This document shows, piece after piece, positions 9,148 to 18,411 of a stretch of 64,000 bases of DNA. The notes beneath the pieces were generated by a model. It searched no databases, had not been told where the DNA came from, and saw only the letters and a list, made by a program, of their open reading frames with translations. The DNA is from WJMT01 sp964599635 (GTDB lineage Bacteria > Acidobacteriota > Aminicenantia > Aminicenantales > Aminicenantaceae). Where the stretch lies: contig CAZRGM010000028.1 of NCBI GenBank assembly GCA_964599635.1, positions 23,271 through 87,270 of the forward strand, in the 5' to 3' direction. Made by a program: the position numbers and the translations under genes. How positions within the stretch are numbered: the stretch's first letter is position 1; each line of letters opens with the position of its first letter.

Positions 9148-9868
9148 TATATTTTGTTTTTTTAAAGAAATCCTCAATTTTAGTTATATCTTCGGGGATA
9201 TTAACACTCATGCTTGGATATGAGGTTTCTACTGTTTTGATTTTATATCCGTTTTCTAGAACTCGGAGCTGTTCCAATTTTTCTGATTTTTCAAGAGATG
9301 AAAAGGGCAGGGTTTTGTATTTTATTAAAAAATTTTTTTGGAATCCATAGACTCCGATGTGCTGCCAGAAAAAGTCGGGAGGAGAGGAAGGGATTGGAGA
9401 TCGAGAAAAATAAAGAGCGTTTTCTCTGCTATCTATGACCATTTTGACAATATTTTCGTCATGAAGACATTTTAAATCCTTATTTTTTTTGCGGAGGGTT
9501 GCCATAGGAACATTTTTTTTCTGCAGAATCTTGACAAGACTCTCAATCATTACCGGGTTTATGAGGGGTTCATCTCCTTGAATGCTGATGATGATTGGAA
9601 AATTGAGCTCTTTAGCCACTTCTAAAGCCCTTTCAGTCCCTGTTTTATGATCAGGGGATGTCATCCGGACTTCAGCTCCAAATGAGGTTCCTTTTTCGTA
9701 TATTCTTTCATCGTCTGTTGCGATAATGAGCCGTTTCAGACATTGAGCCTTGAGGGCTCTTTTATAAATATGTTCTATCATAGGTCTTCCCTGTATCAAC
9801 GCGAGAGCTTTCCCTGGAAATCTGTTTGAATCGTATCGAGCTGGTATGATCCCTAAAGCGGGTTTCAA
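9140..9868 (-). CDS. kdsB: 3-deoxy-manno-octulosonate cytidylyltransferase (CMP-Kdo synthetase)
   Basis: Activates Kdo with CTP for transfer to lipid A. The N-terminal block IIPARYDSNRFPGKAL (about 7-22) is the family signature; SIQGDEPLI near 95 and the late SVNIPEDI are also typical. Length 242 is normal. The start is TTG at 9868, with AGGAGG ten bases upstream; no better ATG is available. Five bases separate it from the bactofilin gene. Confidence 0.95.
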   Translation of the reverse strand: MKPALGIIPARYDSNRFPGKALALIQGRPMIEHIYKRALKAQCLKRLIIATDDERIYEKGTSFGAEVRMTSPDHKTGTERALEVAKELNFPIIISIQGDEPLINPVMIESLVKILQKKNVPMATLRKKNKDLKCLHDENIVKMVIDSRENALYFSRSPIPSSPPDFFWQHIGVYGFQKNFLIKYKTLPFSSLEKSEKLEQLRVLENGYKIKTVETSYPSMSVNIPEDITKIEDFFKKTKYNE

Positions 9869-9873
9869 GCTCT

Positions 9874-10302
9874 TTATCCCTCCTTTTTCTCTGTTTGAGT
9901 ATCCTTGATGTTGTTTTTTTGTAGGGGTGGTTTTAAGGGAGGGGTTTGTGGTATTTTATCTGTAGTCTGACAGTTCGCTTCAAGAAAAGCTCCTTCTTCC
10001 ACAATGAGCTTTGGAGTTACGATCGACCCGATTACTTTTCCACTTGAATGGATTTCAACTTTTTCCTTGGCTTGAATAGTTCCTTTAACCTCTCCACTGA
10101 TGGAGGCCGAACCGATCATAACATCCGCTTCTACTTTTCCGTTGTTTCCTACGATTAAGCTTGATTCAGAGTTAATCTTGCCTTTGAATCTCCCATCAAT
10201 TCTGAAAGAACCTCTGTATTCTAAATCTCCGTTAAACTTTGTGTTTTTATCAAAAAAGCCTGTTATTTTTGTTTCCTCTAATGTTTGTTTTTTTTCTTTC
10301 AT
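9874..10302 (-). CDS. Bactofilin family polymer-forming cytoskeletal protein
   Basis: The central region (about residues 15-112) is a right-handed beta-helix repeat of the bactofilin family: alternating hydrophobic and Gly turns such as LEYRGSFRIDGRFKGKI, SLIVGNNGKVEADV and ISGEVKGTIQAKEKVEI. The short N-terminal and Pro/Lys-rich C-terminal tails are typically disordered. Bactofilins self-assemble without nucleotide and organise cell-wall enzymes or, in Myxococcus, the ParABS machinery. Here the ATG overlaps the parB stop (TAATG), so the pairing with parAB is direct. This suggests a role in chromosome or origin positioning. Confidence 0.9.
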   Translation of the reverse strand: MKEKKQTLEETKITGFFDKNTKFNGDLEYRGSFRIDGRFKGKINSESSLIVGNNGKVEADVMIGSASISGEVKGTIQAKEKVEIHSSGKVIGSIVTPKLIVEEGAFLEANCQTTDKIPQTPPLKPPLQKNNIKDTQTEKKEG

Positions 10303-11147
10303 TAATGGGCTCCTTTTATGATTTCATATATTCTATTGAGTTCATCCAGAGAATAATAGCTAATTTTTAATGTCCCTTTGTTTGGAGTGCCGGTAATGCT
10401 GACTTTTGTTCCTAATATTTTAACTAACTCTTCTTTAAATGCCATTAAGTCTGGATCCATGGGTTTAAGACTTTTTTTTCTTTCAGTTTTTTTTAGATTC
10501 CCTACAAGAGCCTCGATTCTTCGGACTGTTAATTTCTCACTTGATATTTTTTGAGCAAGTCTGACCTGAAGTTCTGGGTCATCGATAGGAATGATGGCTC
10601 TGGCATGCCCCATATTGAGATCCCCATTGGATAACATTTTTTTAATGATGGGTGGAAGCTTGAGGAGACGAAGATAGTTAGCTACAGAGGACCGGTCTTT
10701 CCCGACCTTTTCAGAAATTTGGTCCTGGGTATATCCGAGTTCTTCAGCTAATCTGTGGTAAGCTTCAGCGATTTCAATGGGATTCAGATCTTCCCTCTGG
10801 AGATTTTCAACTAGAGAGGCCTCAATCTGCTGCTCAGGTTTCATAAAACGGATAAGGACAGGGATTTTTTCGAGTCCAGCTTTTTGGGCTGCACGCCATC
10901 TTCGCTCCCCTACAATGATTTTAAAATGATTTTCTTCTGGAACAGCGATGACGGGTTGAAGCAGCCCTGTGTTTTTAATAGAATTAGCCAGTTCTTCTAT
11001 GGATTCTGGGTCAAAGTTTTTTCTAGGTTGGTCAAAATTTGGTTTTAATTTTTCAATATCCAGCTCCACAAATTTTTCCTCTTTTAAAATGCCGTAGTCA
11101 TCAGGTAAAAAAGCTTTCAATCCTTTTCCTAACGCTTTCTTTTTCAT
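10302..11147 (-). CDS. parB: Chromosome-partitioning protein ParB (Spo0J family)
   Basis: CTP-dependent DNA clamp that loads at parS and spreads. The N-terminal ALGKGLKAFLP peptide is the usual ParA-contacting start. The ParB/Srx fold carries the CTP-binding GERRWRAAQKAG (about 88-99), followed by the helix-turn-helix with QISEKVGKDRSSVANYLRLL and a C-terminal dimerisation region. Length 281 is typical. The start overlaps parA by four bases. A perfect parS lies just upstream of parA, so ParB may also influence its own operon. Confidence 0.96.
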   Translation of the reverse strand: MKKKALGKGLKAFLPDDYGILKEEKFVELDIEKLKPNFDQPRKNFDPESIEELANSIKNTGLLQPVIAVPEENHFKIIVGERRWRAAQKAGLEKIPVLIRFMKPEQQIEASLVENLQREDLNPIEIAEAYHRLAEELGYTQDQISEKVGKDRSSVANYLRLLKLPPIIKKMLSNGDLNMGHARAIIPIDDPELQVRLAQKISSEKLTVRRIEALVGNLKKTERKKSLKPMDPDLMAFKEELVKILGTKVSITGTPNKGTLKISYYSLDELNRIYEIIKGAH

Positions 11148-11899
11148 TTTCTTATGAACTCCTGAGCTAAATTTAAATAGGATTGAGCCCCTTTTGATTT
11201 AATGTCATAAAGAAGAACAGGCTTTCCAAAACTAGGGGCTTCCGCAAGTTTAACTGTTCTCGGAATAATCACTTCGTACACGATTTCTTTAAGAGACTTT
11301 CTTATTTCATTCGCGACTTGTTTGGAGAGGTTGGTCCTTTCGTCAAACATAGTTAAGATGATTCCTTCTATTTTCAATGAAGGATTAAGATAAGAGCGGA
11401 CATCATCCAAAGTCTGTAAAAGTTCTGGTATTCCCTCCATACAGAAAAACTCTGTCTGTACAGGTATTAATATAGAGTCAGCCGCAGTCAATGCATTGAT
11501 AGTCAGAAATCCCAGAGAAGGAGGACAGTCTATGAATATAAAGTTAAACCGATGCCTTATTTTCTGAAGTTCTTTCAAGAGTCTTGTTTCTCTATTATTT
11601 TGGGAGTGAATTTCTGCTTCAAATCCTGATAATTCAGGAGAGCTCGGGCAGATATATAGATTATCTAATTCATAAGGAATGATTTGTCCCATGAGTTCTT
11701 GTCCGTCCATTAAAGCAGAATAGATGCCTTTGTTCTCCTTTTTCTCAATTCCCATTCCTGCTGTTGCCATGCCCTGAGGATCAAAATCTACAATAAGAAC
11801 GCGTTTGTTTTTTAATGCCAGGGAAGCACCTAAATTGATAGCAGTCGTGGTTTTTCCTACTCCTCCCTTTTGGTTGGCTATAGCGATTATCTTACCCAT
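11144..11899 (-). CDS. parA: Chromosome-partitioning ATPase ParA (Soj family)
   Basis: Deviant Walker ATPase that binds nucleoid DNA and segregates ParB-parS complexes. The Walker A motif KGGVGKTT is at residues 11-18, with the deviant N-terminal lysine; FIDCPPSLG near 125 is the Walker B region. At 251 residues without an N-terminal HTH it is the chromosomal (Soj) type. It heads a leftward unit with parB and bactofilin that then runs into the Kdo genes. The promoter region between parA and mnmG contains the parS site. Confidence 0.96.
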   Translation of the reverse strand: MGKIIAIANQKGGVGKTTTAINLGASLALKNKRVLIVDFDPQGMATAGMGIEKKENKGIYSALMDGQELMGQIIPYELDNLYICPSSPELSGFEAEIHSQNNRETRLLKELQKIRHRFNFIFIDCPPSLGFLTINALTAADSILIPVQTEFFCMEGIPELLQTLDDVRSYLNPSLKIEGIILTMFDERTNLSKQVANEIRKSLKEIVYEVIIPRTVKLAEAPSFGKPVLLYDIKSKGAQSYLNLAQEFIRK

Positions 11900-11908
11900 T
11901 TTTTCTTA

Positions 11909-11924
11909 TGTTCCACGTGAAACA
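11909..11924. promoter_or_regulatory. parS centromere site
   Basis: TGTTCCACGTGAAACA matches the bacterial parS consensus TGTTNCACGTGAAACA at every defined position. It starts ten bases upstream of the parA ATG, inside the operon's 5' leader/promoter region. ParB bound here would mark the origin region and could repress parAB. Confidence 0.93.
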
Positions 11925-12015
11925 TCATTGATCCAGGTCCTTCATGAAAATATTTATGAATAATCTAGCTATATAATTTATCATAATTGAGATTAAATTA
12001 CACTCACTTATATTT

Positions 12016-13860
12016 TCATTCTTTTCTTTTTTTGGCTTGTATTTGAATGAAAACATGGAGGTTTAAGATGGCTGCAGGGGTCATCCCCGATATATTTTTA
12101 GCTTTTCCGATTGTTTCCGGCTTAAATTTATTTAAGAGTTCTATCACCTCGGCTGTTAATCCTGGAATAGACTTAAAATCCAGGTTCGATGGAATCTTTT
12201 GCTGATCCATCTTTTTTATTTTCTGGATTTCCTTTTCTTGTTTTTTAATATAGCCTTCATATTTAATTTCAGATTCAATATGTCTGGCCTCTTCGTCTGT
12301 CAGGTTTTTAAACAATTCATAATTTTTGATGATATCCTCAAATTTCACTTGAGGTTTTTTTAAATATCTTTTGAGTGAAATATTTTCCCCAGTGTCAGAT
12401 TTTATTTTTGTAGAATTCAGTAAAGAAAAGGCTTCATTTATTCGTTCTTGTTTTTTCAAATATCGTTCATAGTCTGAATCTGATATCAATCCGAATTTTT
12501 TCCCATAATCCAAGAGCCTCTGATCCGCATTGTCGACTCTCAACTGGAGTCTGTATTCGGCTCTGGAAGTAAAAAGCCGGTAAGGTTCTTCAACCCCTTT
12601 GGTGATAAGGTCATCGATGAGAACACCGATATAAGCTTCATGTCTTTGAAGTATGAACGGTTCTTTTTTCTTTATTCTGAGTGCGGCATTTATTCCAGCC
12701 ATCAATCCTTGGGCGGCAGCCTCTTCATATCCTGAAGTGCCGCTTATTTGGCCCGCCAGATAAAGATTTTTGATTTCTTTGGTCTCCAATGTAGGGAGAA
12801 GTTGTGTGGGAAGGACAGCATCATATTCAATCGCATAGGCCGGTCTTAATATCAGTGCTTTTTCAAGCCCTGGAATACTTTTTAAGATTTTCATTTGGGC
12901 TTCGAAAGGGAGGCTGGTTGAGACACCGTTTATATAGATTTCTGCCGTATGAATTCCTTCTGGCTCCAGAAAGAACTGATGTCTTTCATGATGTGGGAAT
13001 TGGACAACTTTAACTTCAATAGAAGGGCAGTAACGAGGGCCGATTCCTGTGATTGTTCCGCGGTCGCTATAAAGAGGGGATTGATCTAAATATTCATTTA
13101 TTATTTCATGTGTTTTTGTGTTTGTATGCCCAATATAGCATTTGATTTTGTTTTCCAATTTCTTTGTTGTGCGGAAAGAAAAGGGGACTGGTTTTTTGTC
13201 ACCGGACTGCGGCTTAAATTTATTCCATTCTATAGTGTCTCTATGAAGGCGCATGGGGGTACCTGTCTTGAGTCTAAAGGTTTTAAGCCCGATTTTTTTT
13301 AAATAGTCGGCTAATTTAATGGAAGCGGGTTCATTGGCTCTTCCAGCGGGGTAATTTGTGAGTCCAATATGGATAAGGCCATTAAGAAATGTCCCAGGAG
13401 TGAGGATGACACAGCCTGCCTTTAAGATATGACCTTCTCTTGTACTGATTCCATAAACTTTGTTTTTTTTAATAAGGATCTTGTTGGCGATTCCCTGAAA
13501 CAGAGATAAGTTTTTTGTATTTTCAAGCCAGGTTTTCATGGTGGTTCTGTAGAGTGCTTTATCAGACTGAGCCCTAGGAGCCTGAACGGCTCCTCCTCTA
13601 CTTTTATTGAGAAGTCTAAAATGTATGCCGGTCTCATCCGCTAAAAGCCCCATGATTCCCCCAAGAGAATCAATTTCTCTTACCAGATGGCCTTTGGCTA
13701 AACCTCCAATAGCTGGATTGCAGGACATCTGGGCGATGGATTCAAGATTTATCGTTACAAGGCAGGTTTTCATTCCCATTTGACTGGCCACATAGGCTGC
13801 TTCACATCCAGCATGCCCAGCTCCGATGACGACGATGTCATATTGATTGTTTGCGTTCAT
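12016..13860 (-). CDS. mnmG: tRNA uridine 5-carboxymethylaminomethyl modification enzyme MnmG (GidA)
   Basis: FAD enzyme that, with MnmE, modifies U34 of certain tRNAs. The FAD-binding GAGHAGCEAA lies about 12 residues from the N-terminus and MSCNPAIGGLAKGHL follows near 50; the C-terminal helical region includes IPGLTAEVIELL. The frame is open to 13914, but ATG 13860 is chosen. It gives the conserved N-terminus, and TAGGAGG, which contains the mnmE stop codon, precedes it. The resulting 614 residues are normal. It directly follows mnmE in the origin-proximal gene block; rsmG, often next, is absent before parA. Confidence 0.96.
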   Translation of the reverse strand: MNANNQYDIVVIGAGHAGCEAAYVASQMGMKTCLVTINLESIAQMSCNPAIGGLAKGHLVREIDSLGGIMGLLADETGIHFRLLNKSRGGAVQAPRAQSDKALYRTTMKTWLENTKNLSLFQGIANKILIKKNKVYGISTREGHILKAGCVILTPGTFLNGLIHIGLTNYPAGRANEPASIKLADYLKKIGLKTFRLKTGTPMRLHRDTIEWNKFKPQSGDKKPVPFSFRTTKKLENKIKCYIGHTNTKTHEIINEYLDQSPLYSDRGTITGIGPRYCPSIEVKVVQFPHHERHQFFLEPEGIHTAEIYINGVSTSLPFEAQMKILKSIPGLEKALILRPAYAIEYDAVLPTQLLPTLETKEIKNLYLAGQISGTSGYEEAAAQGLMAGINAALRIKKKEPFILQRHEAYIGVLIDDLITKGVEEPYRLFTSRAEYRLQLRVDNADQRLLDYGKKFGLISDSDYERYLKKQERINEAFSLLNSTKIKSDTGENISLKRYLKKPQVKFEDIIKNYELFKNLTDEEARHIESEIKYEGYIKKQEKEIQKIKKMDQQKIPSNLDFKSIPGLTAEVIELLNKFKPETIGKAKNISGMTPAAILNLHVFIQIQAKKRKE

Positions 13861-13867
13861 GGGCCTC

Positions 13868-15235
13868 CTATTTTCCGATGCAGAATCGGCTGAATATTTT
13901 TTTGATGATATCATCGTTGTGGATTTCTCCTGTCAGTTGGTTGAAAGAAGGGATGGATTTTCGTATGTTTTCAGCGTATATTTCTTCAGAGTAGCCTTTT
14001 TGAAGTTTTTCTCTTCCGGATTGTAAGGCTTTGAATATGTCTTCAAGCAGAAGTTTCTGATGAAGATGAAGGATCATTTCATTTTCGTTTTCTTCTGTTC
14101 TGATCCATTCGGAATATATGATTTCCCTGAGTTTTTGGATGTTTGTTTTTTTAAGAGCTGATATTTTTAATGAGGGCAAGTTCGGAGCCAAAGCTATTAT
14201 TTTTTCTACATTCATTTTTAGAGGGAGATCAATTTTATTGAATACAAGGACTGAACGATTTCCCTTGTATTTTTTTAAGAGTTTGATATCTTCATCAGTT
14301 TCTTGTCTGGAACTGTCCAGCAAAATTAGGATTCCGTCAGATAGGCTGGCGAGTTTTTCACTCTTTTTGATTCCTTCTTTTTCAACGGGATGTCTTGGTT
14401 TCCCATGACCTGCCATATCAAAGATTGTAAAAATCGAATCTTTTATTTTTATCTTTTCTGAGAGGTAATCCCTCGTTGTTCCAGGATAAGGAGTGACAAT
14501 GGCTCTTTGGCTTTCCAAGAGGGTGTTGAATAGAGTGGATTTTCCCACATTCGTTTTTCCAACGAGGGCTATTTTCAATCCTTCTGATAAAGATTTACCC
14601 ATGTCATAACTTTTGATTAATTTTTCAACTGTTTTTATGGCTTTGTCCAAAGAGTTTGATATGGTTTTTCTGGATAAAGCCAGATTTTCATCGGGAAATT
14701 CTAAACGGGCTTCTATATTGGAGAGAGTGTCTATAAGTTCGTTCCTGAGGGTCGATAGCTTTTTCGATAAGCCGCCGCTCATCTGCTTGAAAGAAATCTT
14801 AGCCTGTTTTAAAGAAGAAGCATGGATGAAATCGTTCACGGCTTCTGCCTGTATGATATCTATTCTTCCGTTCGTATAGGCTCGCAGGGTGAATTCGCCG
14901 GGTTTGGCATGCCTCGCTCCCAAACTGATTCCTAGTTTAAGAATTTCCTCAAGAATGACCGGGCTTCCATGACAGCTGATTTCTATCATATCTTCCTTTG
15001 TGTATGAATTGGGTGCGGGGAAGTAGGTCAGTAAAGTTTCCTCAAAAGGTTCATTATTTTCTGGATAAAAGAGGGTCCCCAGTGAAGCTGTTCTTGGTTG
15101 GATGTGTTCATTTTTGTTTTTTGGGCGAAATAGTTTCTGAGCAATCTTTAATGATTTTTTCCCGCTCAGCCGGACAACACCGAGTCCTCCAAATCCGTAG
15201 GGTGTTGAGATGGCAATGATGGTATCGTCAAACAT
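13868..15235 (-). CDS. mnmE: tRNA modification GTPase MnmE (TrmE)
   Basis: GTPase partner of MnmG. The N-terminal folate-binding domain is followed by a helical domain with an inserted G domain: GKTNVGKSTLFN near 226 (P-loop), DMAGHG as G3 and NKID as G4. The C-terminus ends in the diagnostic CIGK, whose Cys is required for tRNA modification. The 455 residues are normal. Repeat element A lies upstream, separating it from jag, so it probably has its own promoter there. Confidence 0.96.
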   Translation of the reverse strand: MFDDTIIAISTPYGFGGLGVVRLSGKKSLKIAQKLFRPKNKNEHIQPRTASLGTLFYPENNEPFEETLLTYFPAPNSYTKEDMIEISCHGSPVILEEILKLGISLGARHAKPGEFTLRAYTNGRIDIIQAEAVNDFIHASSLKQAKISFKQMSGGLSKKLSTLRNELIDTLSNIEARLEFPDENLALSRKTISNSLDKAIKTVEKLIKSYDMGKSLSEGLKIALVGKTNVGKSTLFNTLLESQRAIVTPYPGTTRDYLSEKIKIKDSIFTIFDMAGHGKPRHPVEKEGIKKSEKLASLSDGILILLDSSRQETDEDIKLLKKYKGNRSVLVFNKIDLPLKMNVEKIIALAPNLPSLKISALKKTNIQKLREIIYSEWIRTEENENEMILHLHQKLLLEDIFKALQSGREKLQKGYSEEIYAENIRKSIPSFNQLTGEIHNDDIIKKIFSRFCIGK

Positions 15236-15328
15236 TCTTCTATTTTAGAACGGAAAATAAAAACATTCAACTGTGATACAGAGCTGAGTATGGGGCATGA
15301 GAGATCAAAAAAAGAAAGAAATATATAA

Positions 15329-15583
15329 ACCTGAACTATTCATAAAAAAATGGCGATGTTTTTATTATTAATCTTATTTCAGCGATATACAAGATATTTT
15401 CAAGAACAATGATCTGAACATTTTCCTTGTTTTTACTTTCAATTTTAATCGCCGTTTTTTTACCATCGAGGTGAGCCCATCTTACTGCATCTGCTTTGTA
15501 CCAAGGCATTCGCAGTGAAGGACCACACCTTCATGCCTTGTACCTCGCATCTGCAGCAGCTTTGACTCATGAATAATCCAGGA
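15329..15583. repeat. Modular intergenic repeat, copy A (255 bp)
   Basis: Fills most of the 356-base gap between jag and mnmE. The left end ACCTGAACTATTCAT and right end ATGAATAATCCAGGA are inverted relatives. Inside, ATGGCGAT pairs with ATCGCC about 100 bases later, followed by a second region with AAGGCAT/ATGCCTT. It aligns along its full length with copy B (50624-50879), which has the same 255-base size. No coding frame is supported in it. Confidence 0.8.
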
Positions 15584-15591
15584 CAAAAAAG

Positions 15592-16215
15592 TTATCTTTT
15601 CTTCTGAAAAATCTTTATTTTTTTCATAAAACCATTGCCCAGGCTTTCGGTAGATAGGCCTGGCATTTGGTTGACTATGATATGAACGAGCCTCCTTTTA
15701 TAAGGATTCATAGGCTCTAGGATTTCATTTTTTCCTGATTCCTTAACTCTGAGAGCGATTTGATGAATATAATCTTTAAGCTCTCTTTCTTTTCTTTTTT
15801 TATAATGATCGCAATCAGTTTGAACTTTCTCTGTGGATACTTTGTTCAGGAGATGCTGAAGAGCCAGTAAAAGAGAGCCGTCTTTTTGAAGGAGTAAATA
15901 TTTGTCAGGTCCTTCAAATATGAAATATCTGATATCATTATTTTTCATTGTTTTATATTTGATATCCAGAGGGAGATAGGACAGGATATTATCCAGAAAG
16001 TCATGGGTTAATGATTCATTATTTTGTATTTTTGGCCAGGCCCTGATGACTATTTCCTTGGTTTTTATCCCAAATAATTTTGTTTTTTCGGCGACAATCT
16101 CATAATTAAATTTGGAGCGGGGAATTTTTAGCACATGTTCAGCATGGCTTATGACATCTTCTAAATTTCTTCCTTTAAATTCTTTTTTTTGGTTATTTTT
16201 TTCTTTTTTTGACAT
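15592..16215 (-). CDS. jag: RNA-binding protein KhpB/Jag (Jag-N, KH and R3H domains)
   Basis: Cytoplasmic RNA-binding protein usually encoded after yidC. The N-terminal region GRNLEDVISHAEHVLKI (about 15-31), followed by FGIKTKEI, is the Jag_N domain; a KH-like middle follows. The C-terminal R3H motif appears as MNPYKRRLVHIIV with downstream RNA-contacting residues. Length 207 is typical. The start overlaps yidC by 23 bases, with AAGGAATC upstream. In other bacteria KhpB works with KhpA in cell-division control. Confidence 0.9.
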   Translation of the reverse strand: MSKKEKNNQKKEFKGRNLEDVISHAEHVLKIPRSKFNYEIVAEKTKLFGIKTKEIVIRAWPKIQNNESLTHDFLDNILSYLPLDIKYKTMKNNDIRYFIFEGPDKYLLLQKDGSLLLALQHLLNKVSTEKVQTDCDHYKKRKERELKDYIHQIALRVKESGKNEILEPMNPYKRRLVHIIVNQMPGLSTESLGNGFMKKIKIFQKKR

Positions 16216-17836
16216 GAGATTCCTTTTTTTTCTTTTTCATGAGTCGGTTCATAATATATTGTTGTCCAATCTGAAGGACGTTATTAGTCAGCCAATAAAG
16301 AACAAGCCCGCTTTGAAAATTCATAAAAAAGATGGTCATGATGACTGGCATGATGAGCATCATCTTTTTTTGAGTGGGATCTCCAGCTGAAGGGGTCATT
16401 TTTTGATTTATGAATTGAGTTATCCCCATGAGGATAGGAGTGATATAATAGGGATCTTTAACAGACAGGTCATTAATCCAAAGAATAAAGGGGCTGTGTC
16501 TGAATTCGATGGCGACGACTAACAGGCGGAAAAATCCCCAAAAAATGGGGAGTTGGATCAGTATAGGCAGGCATCCTCCTGCGGGATTAACTCCGTGTTC
16601 CTTATAGAGCTTCATCGTTTCTTCATTCAGTTTTTTCCGCTGTTCAATATCTTTTTTTGCTTTTTTATATTTTGATCGAAGCGCCTTTATTTTTGGCTGG
16701 AGTTCCTGCATCTTGGCCATAGATTTTGTACTACTGAAAGTAAGGGGGAAAAACAGAATTTTTATGATGATAGTGAGTATGATGATACTGAATCCCCAGT
16801 TAGGGAAAGCTTGGTGAACAGCTTTTATGGATTTGTATAAGATTTCTGAGATAAAGCCGAAAAGTCCGAATTTCACCAATTTTTTCGTATCATTTCCCAG
16901 TTCTGATAATACGTCATATCTCTTTGGCCCTATATATGCTTTATGGACATAATTAACGGTCAGGAAAAAGTAAGGGATTTCATTTATTTCCTGCTTTAGA
17001 AAAGCCGCGCTTGTTTTTTGGGGGGAAGTGAGGAAGAGGGCTGTAAAATATTGGCTTTCGTAACCAGCCCATTGGACAAAATTATAAGTACTTTTTTCTT
17101 CATCAAATTTTTCTTCCTGATGTCGATTCGGTTTGCCTCCTGAATAAATAGAAATTCCCGTTTGCTGGCCGAATCTATTTTCCTGGGTTTCAAGGGATAG
17201 ATTGCAAAACGAAGGTCCCCAAACAATATAGGGTTCAATTTTTTGGTTATTTTCCCAAATATTGATCTGGATATCTATTGCATAGTGACCATCATGAAAA
17301 GTAAATATTTTTTCAACCTGACGGCCTTGCTCATCAGCATAGGTGAATTTTAATTCTTGTGATTCACCATTACTGAGATTTATTTGAGTCGAAGAAGTTT
17401 TAAATAACGCATGGTTTATTGAATCATCGAAATCGGGATTATCCGTTTTTAGTGAGAAAGGATATCGATTGATTTCTGTTGATGAATCAGAAACCAGCTC
17501 AACCGGCCCCCCTTTTTCATTTTCATATTTTCTGAGAGTCCATTTTTTGAGAACTCCTCCTTTATTTGTCCATTCTGCGCTGTAAAGGGATGTGTTTATC
17601 AAGATTTTCTTTTCTCTTTCCTCGCTTATAGGCTTTATTTCCTCTGTTTTAATCGGTTCAGGTTCTTGAATGACCTGTTTTTCTGGCAGGACCTCTTTTT
17701 GTTCAGTTTTTGCTGGGCTTGTTATCTTTTGGGGTGTGCTTTGGGGGGGCTGCTGCTTGACAAATAAAGCTTGATAAAGAAATATAACTAAAAATGAGAT
17801 GACAATGGCGATGAGTAGTCTTTTTTCTGTATTCAT
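16193..17836 (-). CDS. yidC: Membrane protein insertase YidC
   Basis: Inserts and folds inner-membrane proteins, alone or with Sec. The N-terminal segment (about 6-26) is hydrophobic and is followed by a Pro/Glu-rich linker and a large periplasmic beta-domain (about 75-340), characteristic of the Gram-negative form. The conserved C-terminal insertase region has about five membrane segments, including NWGFSIIILTIIIKI and NPAGGCLPILIQLPIFWGFF. The 547 residues match Gram-negative YidC. The C-terminal tail is Lys-rich. It lies between yidD and jag in the canonical order. Confidence 0.97.
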   Translation of the reverse strand: MNTEKRLLIAIVISFLVIFLYQALFVKQQPPQSTPQKITSPAKTEQKEVLPEKQVIQEPEPIKTEEIKPISEEREKKILINTSLYSAEWTNKGGVLKKWTLRKYENEKGGPVELVSDSSTEINRYPFSLKTDNPDFDDSINHALFKTSSTQINLSNGESQELKFTYADEQGRQVEKIFTFHDGHYAIDIQINIWENNQKIEPYIVWGPSFCNLSLETQENRFGQQTGISIYSGGKPNRHQEEKFDEEKSTYNFVQWAGYESQYFTALFLTSPQKTSAAFLKQEINEIPYFFLTVNYVHKAYIGPKRYDVLSELGNDTKKLVKFGLFGFISEILYKSIKAVHQAFPNWGFSIIILTIIIKILFFPLTFSSTKSMAKMQELQPKIKALRSKYKKAKKDIEQRKKLNEETMKLYKEHGVNPAGGCLPILIQLPIFWGFFRLLVVAIEFRHSPFILWINDLSVKDPYYITPILMGITQFINQKMTPSAGDPTQKKMMLIMPVIMTIFFMNFQSGLVLYWLTNNVLQIGQQYIMNRLMKKKKKESHVKKRKK

Positions 17837-17848
17837 AGATACTTCCTT

Positions 17849-18058
17849 TTATGGGACTGGATCGATTCCTCCTGGGTGGAAAGGATGACATTTGAGAATC
17901 CTTTTGATACCCAAAAAGATACCTTTGATCAAACCATATTTTTCAATCGCTTGATAAGTATAGGTAGAGCAGGTTGGATAAAACCGGCAGTTATGACCTA
18001 ATAATGGAGAGATAAAATGTTTGTATTGCCTGAGTGTAAAAAGGATTGCTCTTTTCAT
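17849..18058 (-). CDS. yidD: Membrane protein insertion efficiency factor YidD
   Basis: Small 69-residue membrane-associated protein. The family pattern is complete: ISPLLGHNCRFYPTCSTYT with its paired cysteines, followed by KYGLIKG and the C-terminal HPFHPGGIDPVP. It overlaps the rnpA stop by one base (TAATG) and precedes yidC by 12 bases. Confidence 0.95.
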   Translation of the reverse strand: MKRAILFTLRQYKHFISPLLGHNCRFYPTCSTYTYQAIEKYGLIKGIFLGIKRILKCHPFHPGGIDPVP

Positions 18059-18411
18059 TATATAATCTGGTTTTGATTCATATGCTCAATGGCTTTGATA
18101 TAATCTTTTCGAAGACTTTCCCAGGAAGCCTTAACAATATTTGGTTTGACGATAAAGATAAGGTCCTTTGAATCTTTCAGCAAATCTTTGTTCCTTCGGA
18201 AGAGAGCTTTTATCCGTCTTTTAATTTTATTTCTCTTTACCGCATTCCCGACTTTTTTACGGACAACCACCGCTAATCGCGAATATTTGAGGTCATTCGA
18301 AAGGGATACGACTGTGAAGTTTCTGTCTCTATATCTATTTCCATTTTTATATATGAATAAAAAATCCCTTTTCTTTCTGATTCTTTCTTTAGGAGTAATG
18401 GACTCATTCAT
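18058..18411 (-). CDS. rnpA: Ribonuclease P protein component
   Basis: Protein subunit of RNase P, which matures tRNA 5' ends. The signature RNxxKRxxR occurs as RNKIKRRIKALFR, preceded by VVRKKVGNAVK. The ATG at 18411 is preferred to an upstream TTG at 18414, since it shares a base with the rpmH stop (TGATG); the product is then 117 residues. A basic N-terminal KERIRKKRDF is also typical. Confidence 0.95.
   Translation of the reverse strand: MNESITPKERIRKKRDFLFIYKNGNRYRDRNFTVVSLSNDLKYSRLAVVVRKKVGNAVKRNKIKRRIKALFRRNKDLLKDSKDLIFIVKPNIVKASWESLRKDYIKAIEHMNQNQII

Noticed and set aside
11930..11980. A further repeat-family end near ATGAATAATCTAGC upstream of parA.
   Set aside because: Only a partial match to the right end and no partner; it may be chance in AT-rich sequence.
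15329..15583. CRISPR-like repeat array.
   Set aside because: Internal similarities are inverted hairpin arms, not regularly spaced direct repeats with spacers.
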